In this document: positions 28,625-37,641 of the stretch, piece by piece
Layout: every line of letters starts with the position of its first letter
How positions within the stretch are numbered: position 1 is the first letter of the stretch
Assembly: GCF_014651635.1 (NCBI RefSeq)
Contig: NZ_BMXG01000006.1
Span: 62,001-126,000, forward strand
DNA length: 64,000 bases
Direction of reading: 5' to 3'
DNA from: Cerasicoccus arenae
GTDB lineage: Bacteria > Verrucomicrobiota > Verrucomicrobiia > Opitutales > Cerasicoccaceae
Made by a program: the position numbers and the translations under genes
The notes under the pieces: generated by a model
Database searches by the model: none
The model's input: the letters and a program-made list of their open reading frames with translations, nothing else
Told to the model about the DNA's origin: nothing

Positions 28625-29533
28625 ATGCGCTTCCTAATGTTCTTCATTTCCTTCCGCGTGATGCGACCTAGCGTCTTGTTCGCAACTACTTTGGCTGTTT
28701 CGACTGCTTGTTTTGCACAAGAGAGTGAAATACAAATAAATGCGAATGTTCCTTATCGGCCCGAGCTTGCGGATGATGCATACGCTCAAGAATTCTGTAA
28801 ACTCGACATCTACCAGCCAGCAAAAGACGTCTCAAATGCACCAATCCTAATTTGGTTTCATGGGGGTGGTCTTGAGGGTGGAAGCAAAACAAGTGGCTTG
28901 ACCAAAAAGCTGGCAGAAAGTTTTGCGGCACAGGGAGTGATCGTTGTGGTGCCTGACTATCGCCTAAGCCCCAACGTGACATTTCCAACCTATTTGGAGG
29001 ATGCGGCTAGAGTCGTTTCTTACACACAGACTTACATCGCCTCATCGCAAAACGGGGCTGATGTTTTCGTCGGAGGGCATTCTGCTGGTGGCTACATCGT
29101 ATCGCTGTTGGCCATGGATCTCCATTATTTGAAAGATGCTGGAGTCGACGAAACGACGTTGGCTGGTTTTATACCTGTGAGCGGACAAGTCATGACTCAT
29201 TTCACCGTTGCGAAAGAAAAAGGCATTGCCCGTCCTGCCATCATTGCAGACGAGGCAGCTCCCATTTATCATATACGAAAAGAGACTGCTCCGATCTTGG
29301 TCATTATGGGTGGAGATGATTGGCCTGCGCGATTAGAAGAAAACCGATATTATGTAGCGGTCATGAGGAAAGTTGCTGAAAACAACAGCATCGCTCTCGT
29401 CGAAGTGGATGACAGAACTCATAGCTCGATACTCAAAGGGCTGTCTTCGCCGGATGATCCGGCTGCCATTGCAGCGTTATCTTTCATTAGAACAAAAAAG
29501 CTGCCACCGGACGAGATCATCGAAAATAATTAG
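28625..29533 (+). CDS. Secreted alpha/beta hydrolase (esterase, carboxylesterase/BD-FAE-like)
   Basis: A 302-residue secreted serine esterase. The oxyanion motif HGGG (about 79-82), the nucleophile elbow GHSAGG (about 152-157), an Asp in GGDDWP (about 230-234) and the His in DRTHSS (about 262-266) form the expected triad region. The signal peptide ends near CFAQ. The frame starts at 28625, but the ATG at 28661 gives a more normal signal peptide. It may remove acyl groups from polysaccharide or short oligosaccharides and closes the locus on the right. The preceding gap (28379-28624) contains a hairpin and no gene. Confidence 0.87.
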   Translation: MRFLMFFISFRVMRPSVLFATTLAVSTACFAQESEIQINANVPYRPELADDAYAQEFCKLDIYQPAKDVSNAPILIWFHGGGLEGGSKTSGLTKKLAESFAAQGVIVVVPDYRLSPNVTFPTYLEDAARVVSYTQTYIASSQNGADVFVGGHSAGGYIVSLLAMDLHYLKDAGVDETTLAGFIPVSGQVMTHFTVAKEKGIARPAIIADEAAPIYHIRKETAPILVIMGGDDWPARLEENRYYVAVMRKVAENNSIALVEVDDRTHSSILKGLSSPDDPAAIAALSFIRTKKLPPDEIIENN

Positions 29534-29569
29534 ACGAATCGGCTTTCGCCATGCTCACAGGGTATCCCG

Positions 29570-30862
29570 TCAATCAAAGTTGGGGGGGCGCTTAATTTGG
29601 ACTTCGCTTTTGCCAGTGATTAAGCGCGCGCCACGATCGCCAAAAAAATAAGTCCATGCCCAGCCAAATCCGACTGCGAGCCGACTGCGAAAGTTCACCA
29701 GAAATAGTATATGAACGACTGCCCAGATGACCCACGCAGGGAAACCGGCTAGCTTGCAGCCAAAAATTTCCGCCACGGCCTTATTACGCCCGATGGTTGC
29801 CAAGTTTCCCTTGTCGAAATAATTGAAGACGCCACGGTCAGGTGCCTGCTCTTCCTTTTCGTTGGCCTTTAATTCTCGTCGAATTATTTTGCCAACGAAG
29901 CTGCCGCCCTGAAGCGCACCTTGGGCAACGCCTGGAACTGGCTTGCCAGTCTTACCATCAACGGCTGCCGCTTGGTCACCGATGACAAACGCATTGGGAT
30001 AGCTCGGTATACTTAGGTCTGGGTTGACCTTTACCCGGCCTGACCGATCCAACGGGACACCCAGTGTTTCACCGATGGAGGACGCTTTAACGCCTGCCGC
30101 CCAGAATACATTATGGGCGGCAATGAAAGTCTCTCCGCACATTACACCGTCCGACCGAACCTCAGTGACACGTTGGTTCAAGATGATTTCCACGCCGATG
30201 GCTTCCAGTTGGCGTTGAGCAGAAAGCGACGATTCTTCGGGAAATGCTTCGAGGACGCGTGGTCCGCCTTGGATTAAGATCACCCGCGCGGTGGCGGTGT
30301 CCACGTGACGAAAATCCGCCGGAATGGTATTGCGCGCGACTTCGGCCATTGCACCAGCCAACTCACAGCCCGTGGGCCCTGCACCAACAACTACAAACGT
30401 CAGACTGGCACGCCGCGCATCGGGGTCGGTTTCGATTTCAGCCGATTCGAACGCGAGGAGGAAGCGCCGTCGAATTTCCGTAGCGTCCTCAATGGTCTTT
30501 AAGCCAGGTGCATCCTTGCCCCATTGCTCGTTGCCAAAGTAGGAATGTGTGGCGCCTGCCGCCAGCACGAGGTAGTCATAGGGAATTGGCTGGTCTTCGA
30601 TAAAAATGCGTTGCTGCTGTAAATCGATTTTTTCAACGGTGCCGAGGACGACACTCACGTTTTTTTGATGGCGAAATATTTTGCGGATTGGAGACGCGAT
30701 ATCCGACGGATTGAGCGCCGCCGTTGCCACTTGATAGAGTAATGGCTGAAACAAATGATAGTTCCGTCGATCCACTAGGCCGATTTCGACTGGTAGGCCG
30801 CGCAACTCTTTTGCTGCCGCCACGCCCCCAAATCCTCCTCCAATGATTAAAATGCGTTTCAT
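29570..30862 (-). CDS. ndh: Type II NADH dehydrogenase (NDH-2) / NAD(P)-FAD oxidoreductase
   Basis: A 430-residue flavoprotein. It has an N-terminal FAD-binding GGGFGG motif, a second dinucleotide fold VVVGAGPTGCELAG (about 157-170) for NADH, and the FAD C-terminal motif with FVIGDQAA (about 295). The C-terminal 60 residues include amphipathic and hydrophobic stretches (WVIWAVVHILFLVNF) typical of NDH-2 membrane anchoring. It transfers electrons from NADH to quinone without pumping protons. It is convergent with the esterase gene and divergent from the amidase gene. Confidence 0.92.
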   Translation of the reverse strand: MKRILIIGGGFGGVAAAKELRGLPVEIGLVDRRNYHLFQPLLYQVATAALNPSDIASPIRKIFRHQKNVSVVLGTVEKIDLQQQRIFIEDQPIPYDYLVLAAGATHSYFGNEQWGKDAPGLKTIEDATEIRRRFLLAFESAEIETDPDARRASLTFVVVGAGPTGCELAGAMAEVARNTIPADFRHVDTATARVILIQGGPRVLEAFPEESSLSAQRQLEAIGVEIILNQRVTEVRSDGVMCGETFIAAHNVFWAAGVKASSIGETLGVPLDRSGRVKVNPDLSIPSYPNAFVIGDQAAAVDGKTGKPVPGVAQGALQGGSFVGKIIRRELKANEKEEQAPDRGVFNYFDKGNLATIGRNKAVAEIFGCKLAGFPAWVIWAVVHILFLVNFRSRLAVGFGWAWTYFFGDRGARLITGKSEVQIKRPPNFD

Positions 30863-30999
30863 TGCTTTTCCCCGATGGCGTCCTTTTTCTTTTATTCATG
30901 CTAAGGACGCAACCTAAAGACGATTTATCCTGTCGAGTTAAAGAGTGGTGTTGCTCGCAAAAACATTGAGCATACTTTCTATTTTATCTCCTTAATCCT

Positions 31000-32268
31000 A
31001 TGACAATACATACATGGCAACAGTGGCGGGAACTTGCGGCAACCAACCCTCAACGGGCAGCAGACGACTTTCGGCAAGCAGTGGCAGCATTGCCCGAACC
31101 AGTGCGCCGTGCGGTGTTTATGTGGATGCCCGAACGGGATGCACTTACTGAGGCCTTTGCTCGCGGCGCATTGATTGGCGGGCCTTTGGGGGGCGTCCCA
31201 TATGTGCTTAAAGACTTGTTCGATGTGGTAGGCGCTCCGACGACTGCGGGCTCGGGTTTTTTAACCGAAGTTCGGCCAACTCCTCAAATGAACGCTAAGG
31301 TGGCTGAGGTTCTCGCTGCTCAAGGCGCAGTGTTGAGTGGCAAGGTAAGCATGGTCGAATTTGCCTATGGCATGTCGGGCGAAAATCTGTGGTTCGGCGA
31401 TGTGCCGCACCCACGCATACCGACTGCGCTCGCAGGCGGGTCGAGTAGCGGTTCGGCCTTTGCTGTCGGGCGCGGATTGACGCCTTTTTCTATTGGCACC
31501 GATACGGCTGGCTCCATGCGTGTACCCGCTGCCTATTGCGGGCTTTATGCCTGGCGCGACATCCCAGGCCCGCTTTCGCAGGAGGGTTGTTTCCCGCTGG
31601 CATCGAGCTTTGATACGACGGGCTGGTTTACTCAAACGGCCGAAGAATTGTTGGTGCTTAATGATCTCTTCCTGGGCCAAGGGCCTGCTGCTGACTGCGT
31701 GCGAATCCTCGATCTGACGGATTTAAGCGCTGGGTTGACGCCTGAATTACGAGAGGCGGGTAATGCTTGGTTGGCTAGAAAGGAAGCGACGGCCAACGCT
31801 GAAGCCCTTGCTTTGGCGCAACGTCACTTCGCCGATGCGGCCCGAGCTTACAATGTCCTTGGCAGCCGTGAAGCTTATGTGACGCATGCTCCTTGGCTGG
31901 ATGAATACCGAGCACGGTACGATCCCATTGTCTGGGGCCGCATTGATCGTGGTCGCCGTTGGAGTAAGGCAGACATCACCTTTGCGACTGCCAAGCAAGC
32001 CGAGGTCAAGGAGGCGTGGTCATTGCTTCTGGCTGACTACGACGCCATCGCGCTGCCGATCACGCCGATCCCTTCTCCGGGTAAGGCTGTGATGACAGAA
32101 GACTACCGGTCGGAACTACTTTCACTCACCGCACCAGCCAGCTTAGGGCATTGTCCTGCATTAACGATACCACTGTGCTTGTCCGATGGGACTAGCGGTG
32201 GCTTGCAGTTGGTGATGGCGAATGATACCCGCCAAGCGGTTGCCAAAACTCTGTTGGCAACCGATTAG
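31000..32268 (+). CDS. Amidase signature family protein
   Basis: A 422-residue cytoplasmic hydrolase of the amidase signature family. The Ser-cisSer-Lys triad region is present: Lys in VLKDLFDV (about 70), the GGSSSGSA segment (about 146-153) and the nucleophile in GTDTAGSMRVPAA (about 167-179). The substrate could be a simple amide; nothing suggests GatA, since no gatB or gatC is nearby and it is shorter than usual GatA. The single gene is divergent from ndh and convergent with the lipoprotein gene. Confidence 0.88.
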   Translation: MTIHTWQQWRELAATNPQRAADDFRQAVAALPEPVRRAVFMWMPERDALTEAFARGALIGGPLGGVPYVLKDLFDVVGAPTTAGSGFLTEVRPTPQMNAKVAEVLAAQGAVLSGKVSMVEFAYGMSGENLWFGDVPHPRIPTALAGGSSSGSAFAVGRGLTPFSIGTDTAGSMRVPAAYCGLYAWRDIPGPLSQEGCFPLASSFDTTGWFTQTAEELLVLNDLFLGQGPAADCVRILDLTDLSAGLTPELREAGNAWLARKEATANAEALALAQRHFADAARAYNVLGSREAYVTHAPWLDEYRARYDPIVWGRIDRGRRWSKADITFATAKQAEVKEAWSLLLADYDAIALPITPIPSPGKAVMTEDYRSELLSLTAPASLGHCPALTIPLCLSDGTSGGLQLVMANDTRQAVAKTLLATD

Positions 32269-32297
32269 CAGAGAATCTTATTTGGAGCTGTCTGTGC

Positions 32298-33155
32298 TTA
32301 GAACAGGTTCTTGATTGCGCTGCCGGCATCCATTAGCTGGCTGCCTTGCTCACGCAGTTGCTGGAGCTGGGTGCCGGTTTCACCGAGGAGAGGCAGGGAG
32401 GCGTCGATGACTTGATCGACAATGCCTTTTTGACTCGCGCTCATGTCAGTGCTACCAAGCGATTTGACAAGGTTGGTTGCGCCGCCGAGCAGGTCGGTGC
32501 CTTTAAACTTATTGATCGCGGTGTCAATTATGCTGGGGGTTGGTGTTGAACCACCACTGAAGGCGTCTGCCAAGATTGAAGCCGAGCTCAGGGAGACGGT
32601 GTCTTTCAAGGTAATTGGATTGATGCCATCCTTGCCGCTTAGGGCGGAGAGTGCGGTGAGGCTTGACAGCGAACCGTTGACATCACCCTTGGCGAGCGAG
32701 CTGCTGAGGCTGTCGACGCTGGATTTAACGACGGCGTCCGTAGCTTGGCGTTTTAGTGAATCCAGCGAGCTTTCCAATTGAGCGGCGGCTTGGGTGCCAA
32801 GCTGTTCGGTGAGCTGCTGTTGTAGAGAAGACATGCTAGAGGCGACCGGTGCCTTGGTTTCTGGTACTGCTGGCTTGGTTGGTTCAACATGGTTGACGGC
32901 TGTCGCCATTGTCTTTTCGGCCTCTTCTTTGACTTCTACTGCCTTGGTTTCAACTGTCTTGGCGGCAGTTTTAGCACCTTCGGTGGCCTCATCAGCCATC
33001 TTACTCACGGCGTTTTCGGTCTTAGCATAATCTTGCTTGGCCTCTTCTTTGGCTTCTTTAGCGACTTCTTCAGGTTTTTCGCTTCCACAGCCAGTAAAGC
33101 TGGCGGCAATGGCGGATAAAGTGAGGACGGATATTGTGCGATAGAATGGTTTCAT
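32298..33155 (-). CDS. Putative lipoprotein with coiled-coil region
   Basis: A 285-residue protein with a lipoprotein signal (SFTGC, Cys about 23), so it should be lipid-anchored. Residues about 27-95 are Lys/Glu/Ala-rich with heptad-like spacing and suggest a long helix or coiled coil. The C-terminal part (about 105-285) is Ser/Leu/Gln-rich and helical. I do not recognise the family; similar proteins are found in Verrucomicrobiota as unannotated lipoproteins. It stands alone on the minus strand between the amidase and the methyltransferase. Confidence 0.75.
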   Translation of the reverse strand: MKPFYRTISVLTLSAIAASFTGCGSEKPEEVAKEAKEEAKQDYAKTENAVSKMADEATEGAKTAAKTVETKAVEVKEEAEKTMATAVNHVEPTKPAVPETKAPVASSMSSLQQQLTEQLGTQAAAQLESSLDSLKRQATDAVVKSSVDSLSSSLAKGDVNGSLSSLTALSALSGKDGINPITLKDTVSLSSASILADAFSGGSTPTPSIIDTAINKFKGTDLLGGATNLVKSLGSTDMSASQKGIVDQVIDASLPLLGETGTQLQQLREQGSQLMDAGSAIKNLF

Positions 33156-33305
33156 AGAATTTATAGATTAAGTGGTTAAACGACATTCTGTTCATTACGG
33201 GCGCGGTGCCAAGTCGACATTTCGTTATAAATTCATGTCAGTTGTTCCAATTGTCAGGGGCAATAACCATTGCTCTCAGCGTGAATTACGCCAAGGTCCC
33301 AGCTC

Positions 33306-34316
33306 ATGGAAATGGGCGGATTTTGGCTGGAAAAATACATCGCTGAGGGAGGAGGGGCAATTACCTTCGCACAGTTCATGGCTTTGGCGCTATACCACCC
33401 TGAGCATGGTTACTACGCGGCTCAAATTGATGACGTGGGACGTGCGGGGGATTTTTCGACTTCCGCCACGCTATGTCCGGCCTTTGGTGAAGCGATTGCT
33501 TCTTGGGCATTGGCCCGCTCGCATGAGGATTTTCCAATGAATGACTTCGCATTGATCGAACTCGGTGCGGGCAATGGCCAGTTGGCAGAAAGCTTTTTGA
33601 CGGCTTGGCGAAAAAATAATGGGCCAGCTGTTCCTTACATAGCCATTGATGTTTCCACCCGCCTACGGCCCATGCTGGCCGCGCGCGCTGAGCAAGTAGG
33701 CTTCTTGATTCAGGATAATTTGCCCGCCGCGCTTGCTGCCGCCAATGGGCGGGCTCTCATCTTCAGCAATGAGTTGGTGGACGCCTTTCCAGCGCGTCAA
33801 CTCTGTTGGGACGATAATGATTGGCGTGAGGTTGGTCTGTGTTTGGAGGGCGGTGCACTCGTTGAGGAAATTCTGCCGTTTACAGATGCGGTTGATGCCG
33901 AGGCTCCGGCTGAGCCTCGTTCCGGGCAGTGCATTTTTATCCACCCAAGCTACCACGAATGGTTACGCTCAGAATTGGCCCACTGGCACCATGGCCGCAT
34001 GCTGACGATCGACTACGGCGCTGCGCGTCCAGCAGCGGAATGTCGTGCCTACCTTGGCCAAGAACGCCGTGAGGGGAGCGAAGTTTATAAGCAGGCTGGC
34101 CAGCAGGACATCACGTGCGACGTCAATTTTGCGGACCTTCAGCGGTGGGGCGAGCAGTTGGGCTGGCAGACGATTTTCCGCGAAACTCAGGGAGACTTTC
34201 TCGAGAACTGGCTCTCTGATGCTGCCTCCCGCGCTAAAATCGATGCCGTACTTGGCTTCCTGATGAATCCCTTTGCGGCCGGAGGGGCCTTTCTGGCATT
34301 GGAGCAGCGTCGTTAA
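33306..34316 (+). CDS. SAM-dependent methyltransferase, MidA/NDUFAF7 family
   Basis: A 336-residue class I methyltransferase. The family signature is clear: FAQFMALALYHPEHGYYA (about 22-39), GDFSTSATLCPAFGEA (about 48-63), the SAM motif ELGAGNGQL (about 85-93) and FSNELVDAFP (about 155-164). The mitochondrial homologue methylates an arginine of a complex I subunit; the bacterial target is not established. It has no partner genes here. The start is the ATG at 33306, with a second ATG two codons later. Confidence 0.9.
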   Translation: MEMGGFWLEKYIAEGGGAITFAQFMALALYHPEHGYYAAQIDDVGRAGDFSTSATLCPAFGEAIASWALARSHEDFPMNDFALIELGAGNGQLAESFLTAWRKNNGPAVPYIAIDVSTRLRPMLAARAEQVGFLIQDNLPAALAAANGRALIFSNELVDAFPARQLCWDDNDWREVGLCLEGGALVEEILPFTDAVDAEAPAEPRSGQCIFIHPSYHEWLRSELAHWHHGRMLTIDYGAARPAAECRAYLGQERREGSEVYKQAGQQDITCDVNFADLQRWGEQLGWQTIFRETQGDFLENWLSDAASRAKIDAVLGFLMNPFAAGGAFLALEQRR

Positions 34317-34327
34317 CGAGTAATCAA

Positions 34328-34726
34328 TCAGCCGTCCTCCAAGTCGTTATCCCGCGCGACTTGAATGGCTTGGAGTAGCTTTTTATAGGTTGTAATCATG
34401 GCGGAAGCGAGCTCGGCGGTTTGTCGGGCGTCATCGAGGTCCGAAAAATGAATGTTACACGTATCGTCTTCGGAATCGTATTCAATGCTCTCTGGCTCGG
34501 GGGGGAGGCCCGCTATGATGCGGACGGCTTTCACGAGGCCCTCCATGCCGTATCCGTTCAGATAGTAATCATTGGTATCGCTATCACTGTATTCGGCCTC
34601 CAACCATTCCCAATTGGAGAATTCGAGCCGAATGTTTTTTGATTCAGTCTCCAGATCGTTGTGTAAAATAAACGGGCTGAAGGTCTTGAAGTCAATGCCT
34701 TCGACGGTGAAATTGGGTGTCTTCAT
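34328..34726 (-). CDS. Small acidic hypothetical protein
   Basis: A protein of 132 residues (146 if it starts at the upstream ATG at 34768). It is strongly acidic, with Asp/Glu-rich stretches (EYDSEDD, YSDSDTND), and has no signal peptide or membrane helix. The C-terminal 40 residues look helical. I do not recognise it. It is convergent with the methyltransferase gene (11 bases between stops) and its promoter region is shared with the divergent Gfo/Idh/MocA gene. Confidence 0.6.
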   Translation of the reverse strand: MKTPNFTVEGIDFKTFSPFILHNDLETESKNIRLEFSNWEWLEAEYSDSDTNDYYLNGYGMEGLVKAVRIIAGLPPEPESIEYDSEDDTCNIHFSDLDDARQTAELASAMITTYKKLLQAIQVARDNDLEDG

Positions 34727-34876
34727 GTGTTGGCTTAATGAAAGGTTTGGGGCTGGGGCCAATTTCATCGTCTGTATTTTGTTTCGTCAAGACTCTCAGA
34801 GTGCGGAGAAAAATATTCCTGAAAATTGGCGGTAATTCGGAGTTTTAAAAGCGATAAATTTTGCTAAATTGGAGAG

Positions 34877-35902
34877 ATGACAACTCCTCTACGCATTGGC
34901 GTTATCGGCGCGGGCGGCAACACCCGCAGCAAACATATTCCCGGCTTTCAGGCCATTGACGGCGTGGAAGTCGTTACGATAGCTAACCGGACGCATGAGT
35001 CCTCACAGCGTGTCGCCGACGAGTTTGGCGTGCCGCGCGTGGCTAAGCATTGGGAGGCTGTCATTGATGACCCGGAGGTGGATGCGGTTTGCATTGGCAC
35101 ATGGCCTTATCTGCATGCAGAGGCGTCCATTGCCGCGTTAGCTGCGGGTAAACACGTGCTTACCGAAGCGCGCATGGCCATGAACTTGGAGGAGGCCGAG
35201 AACATGCTCGCTGCCGCTGAAGCCAAGCCGGAGCTGGTTGCACAGATCGTCCCCGCACCCTTTACGTTGGAATACGATACCACGATTCAACGCCTCTTAG
35301 CCGAAGAGTTGGGAGACGTGCGTTTCGTGCGAATGGTCCACATGAATGGCTCGGGAATCGACCCCCAAGCTCCGCTCACCTGGCGTCAGCGCGTTGATCT
35401 GAGCGGGCACAACATCATGACGATGGGGATTTTGTTTGAAACCGTTCAGCGCTGGTTGGGGCCAGGTATGGATGTTGATTGGGTCAAGGCTGATGCCGAG
35501 ACAATCATCAACGAGCGCCCGACTGCCAGTGGTGATGGCCGAGTTCCAGTGAGTATCCCTGACTTACTGTGCTTCCTCGGTCGCTATAATAACGGGGCGC
35601 AATTACTTGGTGATTTTAGTATCGTTGCCGGGGGGGATCCCATTTGGCAAATTCGGTTGGAGTGTGAGCGGGGAAGCCTATTGTTCGATATCGCTTCGGG
35701 GGCCTTGTTACGTTCGGGGCCAGCTGGCGGTGCGTGGTCACCTGTCACGGCAGATCCTGCTACGGCCATTGGTTGGCGCGTGGAGGCAGATTTCGTAGAT
35801 TCGATTCGGGAGGGAAAACCCGTTACCTTGACGAGCTTTGCGGACGGCGTGCGCTACATGCGCTTTACGGATCTGGTCTGGAAGTCTTGCGATGAGAAGT
35901 AG
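34877..35902 (+). CDS. Gfo/Idh/MocA family oxidoreductase
   Basis: A 341-residue NAD(P)-dependent sugar oxidoreductase. The Rossmann motif GVIGAGGNTRSKH is at the N-terminus. The usual EKP motif near residue 97 reads TEAR, so the conserved Lys-Pro is replaced, which is unusual. A C-terminal beta-sheet substrate domain follows. It probably acts on a sugar or inositol-type substrate or has lost classical catalysis. The stop codon directly abuts the stop of the convergent secreted protein gene. A run of 7 G (35630-35636) lies within the gene. Confidence 0.82.
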   Translation: MTTPLRIGVIGAGGNTRSKHIPGFQAIDGVEVVTIANRTHESSQRVADEFGVPRVAKHWEAVIDDPEVDAVCIGTWPYLHAEASIAALAAGKHVLTEARMAMNLEEAENMLAAAEAKPELVAQIVPAPFTLEYDTTIQRLLAEELGDVRFVRMVHMNGSGIDPQAPLTWRQRVDLSGHNIMTMGILFETVQRWLGPGMDVDWVKADAETIINERPTASGDGRVPVSIPDLLCFLGRYNNGAQLLGDFSIVAGGDPIWQIRLECERGSLLFDIASGALLRSGPAGGAWSPVTADPATAIGWRVEADFVDSIREGKPVTLTSFADGVRYMRFTDLVWKSCDEK

Positions 35903-36580
35903 CTACTCCGCGGCGCGTGTTAGCCGGCCTTGGAGATTGAGATAGACGACACGGATACCTTGCCGTAATTCCTCATAGCCACGAATGAAAATGGTGGAGG
36001 AGCCGTTCTCGCTTTGAAAGGTTTCCCGGGTCGAGGAGCGTAGGGCTTCCTCAGCATTCGCTACATTCCAGCTAACGCTGTCGCCAGTAGGCGCGATGCG
36101 GCCCAGATAAATGCGTTTGATGTTCTCTTGCTCAACTTCGGTTACCAATCGGCCAAGCCAGTAGTAACTCAAGGAAGTTGAGTAGCTTAGTTGATCACCA
36201 GTGGCATAGACACTCTGGTTTTTGAGCACCTGAGTTTCGCCCACGGTTTCCCAAGAATAGGTTACGCGTGTGTCCATTGTGCGCAGTTCCTTACCGTCCA
36301 TCGTCGAAATTGCGTAATGGCCTTCCCAAACGCCAACGAATTGATCGAGAAATTTATTAACCTGCTCCGGGGTGTAGCGGCCATCGTCGGCATTGACGAT
36401 TTCGCCGCTCTCAAATTTCGAGATCGCCGCCAAGTCCTGTATGGTCACTTGGTCGGAACTGACGACGGGAACTTTGGACAAGTCAATGGTGTCCAGCTCG
36501 TTCGCAGCATCATTGGCGTGAAGGCTGGGGGAGAGCAGGGCGATTAACAACCAACTCCAAAGAGGGGATTTTGCTTTCAT
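35903..36580 (-). CDS. Secreted hypothetical protein
   Basis: A 225-residue protein with a signal peptide (hydrophobic residues 8-19, ending near LHAND). The mature part looks mostly beta and contains VGVWEGHYAI, a pattern seen in lipocalin-like or DUF1579-type proteins, but I cannot assign a family. The ATG at 36580 starts the signal peptide; the frame is open for 34 more codons upstream, overlapping no gene start. The 3' end abuts the Gfo/Idh/MocA stop with no spacer. It is divergent from the MazG-like gene (67 bases). Confidence 0.68.
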   Translation of the reverse strand: MKAKSPLWSWLLIALLSPSLHANDAANELDTIDLSKVPVVSSDQVTIQDLAAISKFESGEIVNADDGRYTPEQVNKFLDQFVGVWEGHYAISTMDGKELRTMDTRVTYSWETVGETQVLKNQSVYATGDQLSYSTSLSYYWLGRLVTEVEQENIKRIYLGRIAPTGDSVSWNVANAEEALRSSTRETFQSENGSSTIFIRGYEELRQGIRVVYLNLQGRLTRAAE

Positions 36581-36647
36581 ACTAAGATCGATACTGGACA
36601 CGATCGGGCATTGCAAGTTCCCCCCACTACGCTTAAGCCTTGAGGGT

Positions 36648-37013
36648 ATGACTGACAGCACGGCTACCGTTTCGTCCCTCAAGCAACGCGTTCACGACTT
36701 TGCCAAGGAGCGTGATTGGATGCAGTTTCACTCTCCGAAAAACGTCAGCATGGCGTTGGCTGCCGAAGCTGGCGAGCTGATGGAGCACTTTTTGTGGACC
36801 GATGCTCCGGCATCGCATGAGCGCGCCAGAGATCCCAAGCGACGCGGAGATATCGAAGACGAGCTGGCGGACATTGTTATTTACGCATTGGAATTCGCCA
36901 ACGTGACCGGCATTGATCTCGCCGCCGCTATCAATTCTAAAATGGCTCAGAACGCCCGCAAATACCCCGTCGAAAAGGCCAAAGGCCGCTCTGATAAATA
37001 CACGGAATTGTAG
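36648..37013 (+). CDS. MazG-like nucleotide pyrophosphohydrolase (dCTPase type)
   Basis: A 121-residue all-alpha NTP pyrophosphohydrolase. The metal motif is EAGELMEHFLW (about 40-50) followed by DELADIVIYAL (about 74-84), matching RS21-C6/dCTP pyrophosphatase-like MazG proteins. It would hydrolyse non-canonical or excess dNTPs to the monophosphate and pyrophosphate. Single gene, length normal for the group. It is followed by a short copy of the GGTTAAAG intergenic repeat. Confidence 0.87.
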   Translation: MTDSTATVSSLKQRVHDFAKERDWMQFHSPKNVSMALAAEAGELMEHFLWTDAPASHERARDPKRRGDIEDELADIVIYALEFANVTGIDLAAAINSKMAQNARKYPVEKAKGRSDKYTEL

Positions 37014-37017
37014 GGGT

Positions 37018-37040
37018 GGGTTAAAGTTTGGAGGTTAAAG
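37018..37040 (+). repeat. GGTTAAAG intergenic repeat, single arm
   Basis: Two GGTTAAAG boxes 14 bases apart. Over 22 bases this copy matches the reverse complement of the right arms at 44655-44678 and 52487-52510 with one difference. No opposite arm is visible here. It lies 5 bases after the MazG-like stop codon. Confidence 0.65.
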
Positions 37041-37159
37041 TAAGAGCAGATTTAAGCTGGATTGCTATTTTGGGTTGATAACTAAAGAACTCAATTATAC
37101 CGAAGCCTTGAAAAGCCCCCCCCCTTGCTATTTTGGCCAAATAGGCATAGATTATATCC

Positions 37160-37597
37160 ATGAAAGTGATCCTATGTGCCGTTGATTTTTCTGATGAGGG
37201 CAAAGGTGTGGTTGAGGCCGCTGCGGCTGAGGCCCGTTTGCGTGATGCCCAGCTATGGCTGGTGCATGTTGCTGCCCCTGACCCGACTTTTGTTGGTTAT
37301 GAGGCTGGCCCCGACAATGAACGAATATTCCGCGCTGGAACGCTCCGTGCAGAGCACCAGACGCTACAAGAGCGTGCCGAGGAACTCAAGCTTCAGGGCG
37401 TGGATGCGACCGCGATTCTCGTACAGGGTCCGACATGCGAGATGTTGATTAAAGAAGCCTGTGATCTTGAGGCTGATTTGATTGTGATCGGCTCTCATCG
37501 GCATGGGCTGTGGCATCGTGCTCTCTGGGGAAGCACGGAAGACAGCGTGATTGAGCAGGCTCCTTGCCCAGTGCTCGTCGTTCCCGTGGCCATATAA
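37160..37597 (+). CDS. Universal stress protein family
   Basis: A 145-residue UspA-type protein. The ATP-binding signature GSHRHGLWHRALWGST (about 113-128) is complete, so it probably belongs to the ATP-binding class. It starts MKVILCAVDFSD, the usual first strand. A run of 9 C (37116-37124) lies 35 bases before its start codon, in the position of a promoter or leader. The DUF4019 gene follows 44 bases later. Confidence 0.93.
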   Translation: MKVILCAVDFSDEGKGVVEAAAAEARLRDAQLWLVHVAAPDPTFVGYEAGPDNERIFRAGTLRAEHQTLQERAEELKLQGVDATAILVQGPTCEMLIKEACDLEADLIVIGSHRHGLWHRALWGSTEDSVIEQAPCPVLVVPVAI

Positions 37598-37641
37598 AAA
37601 TTGTGGCTGACTTACGCCGTGGTCCCGCTGATACTACGTCG

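Noticed and set aside
31000-32268. GatA subunit of the tRNA amidotransferase
   Set aside because: The amidase is shorter than GatA and there is no gatB or gatC nearby; called as a general amidase instead.
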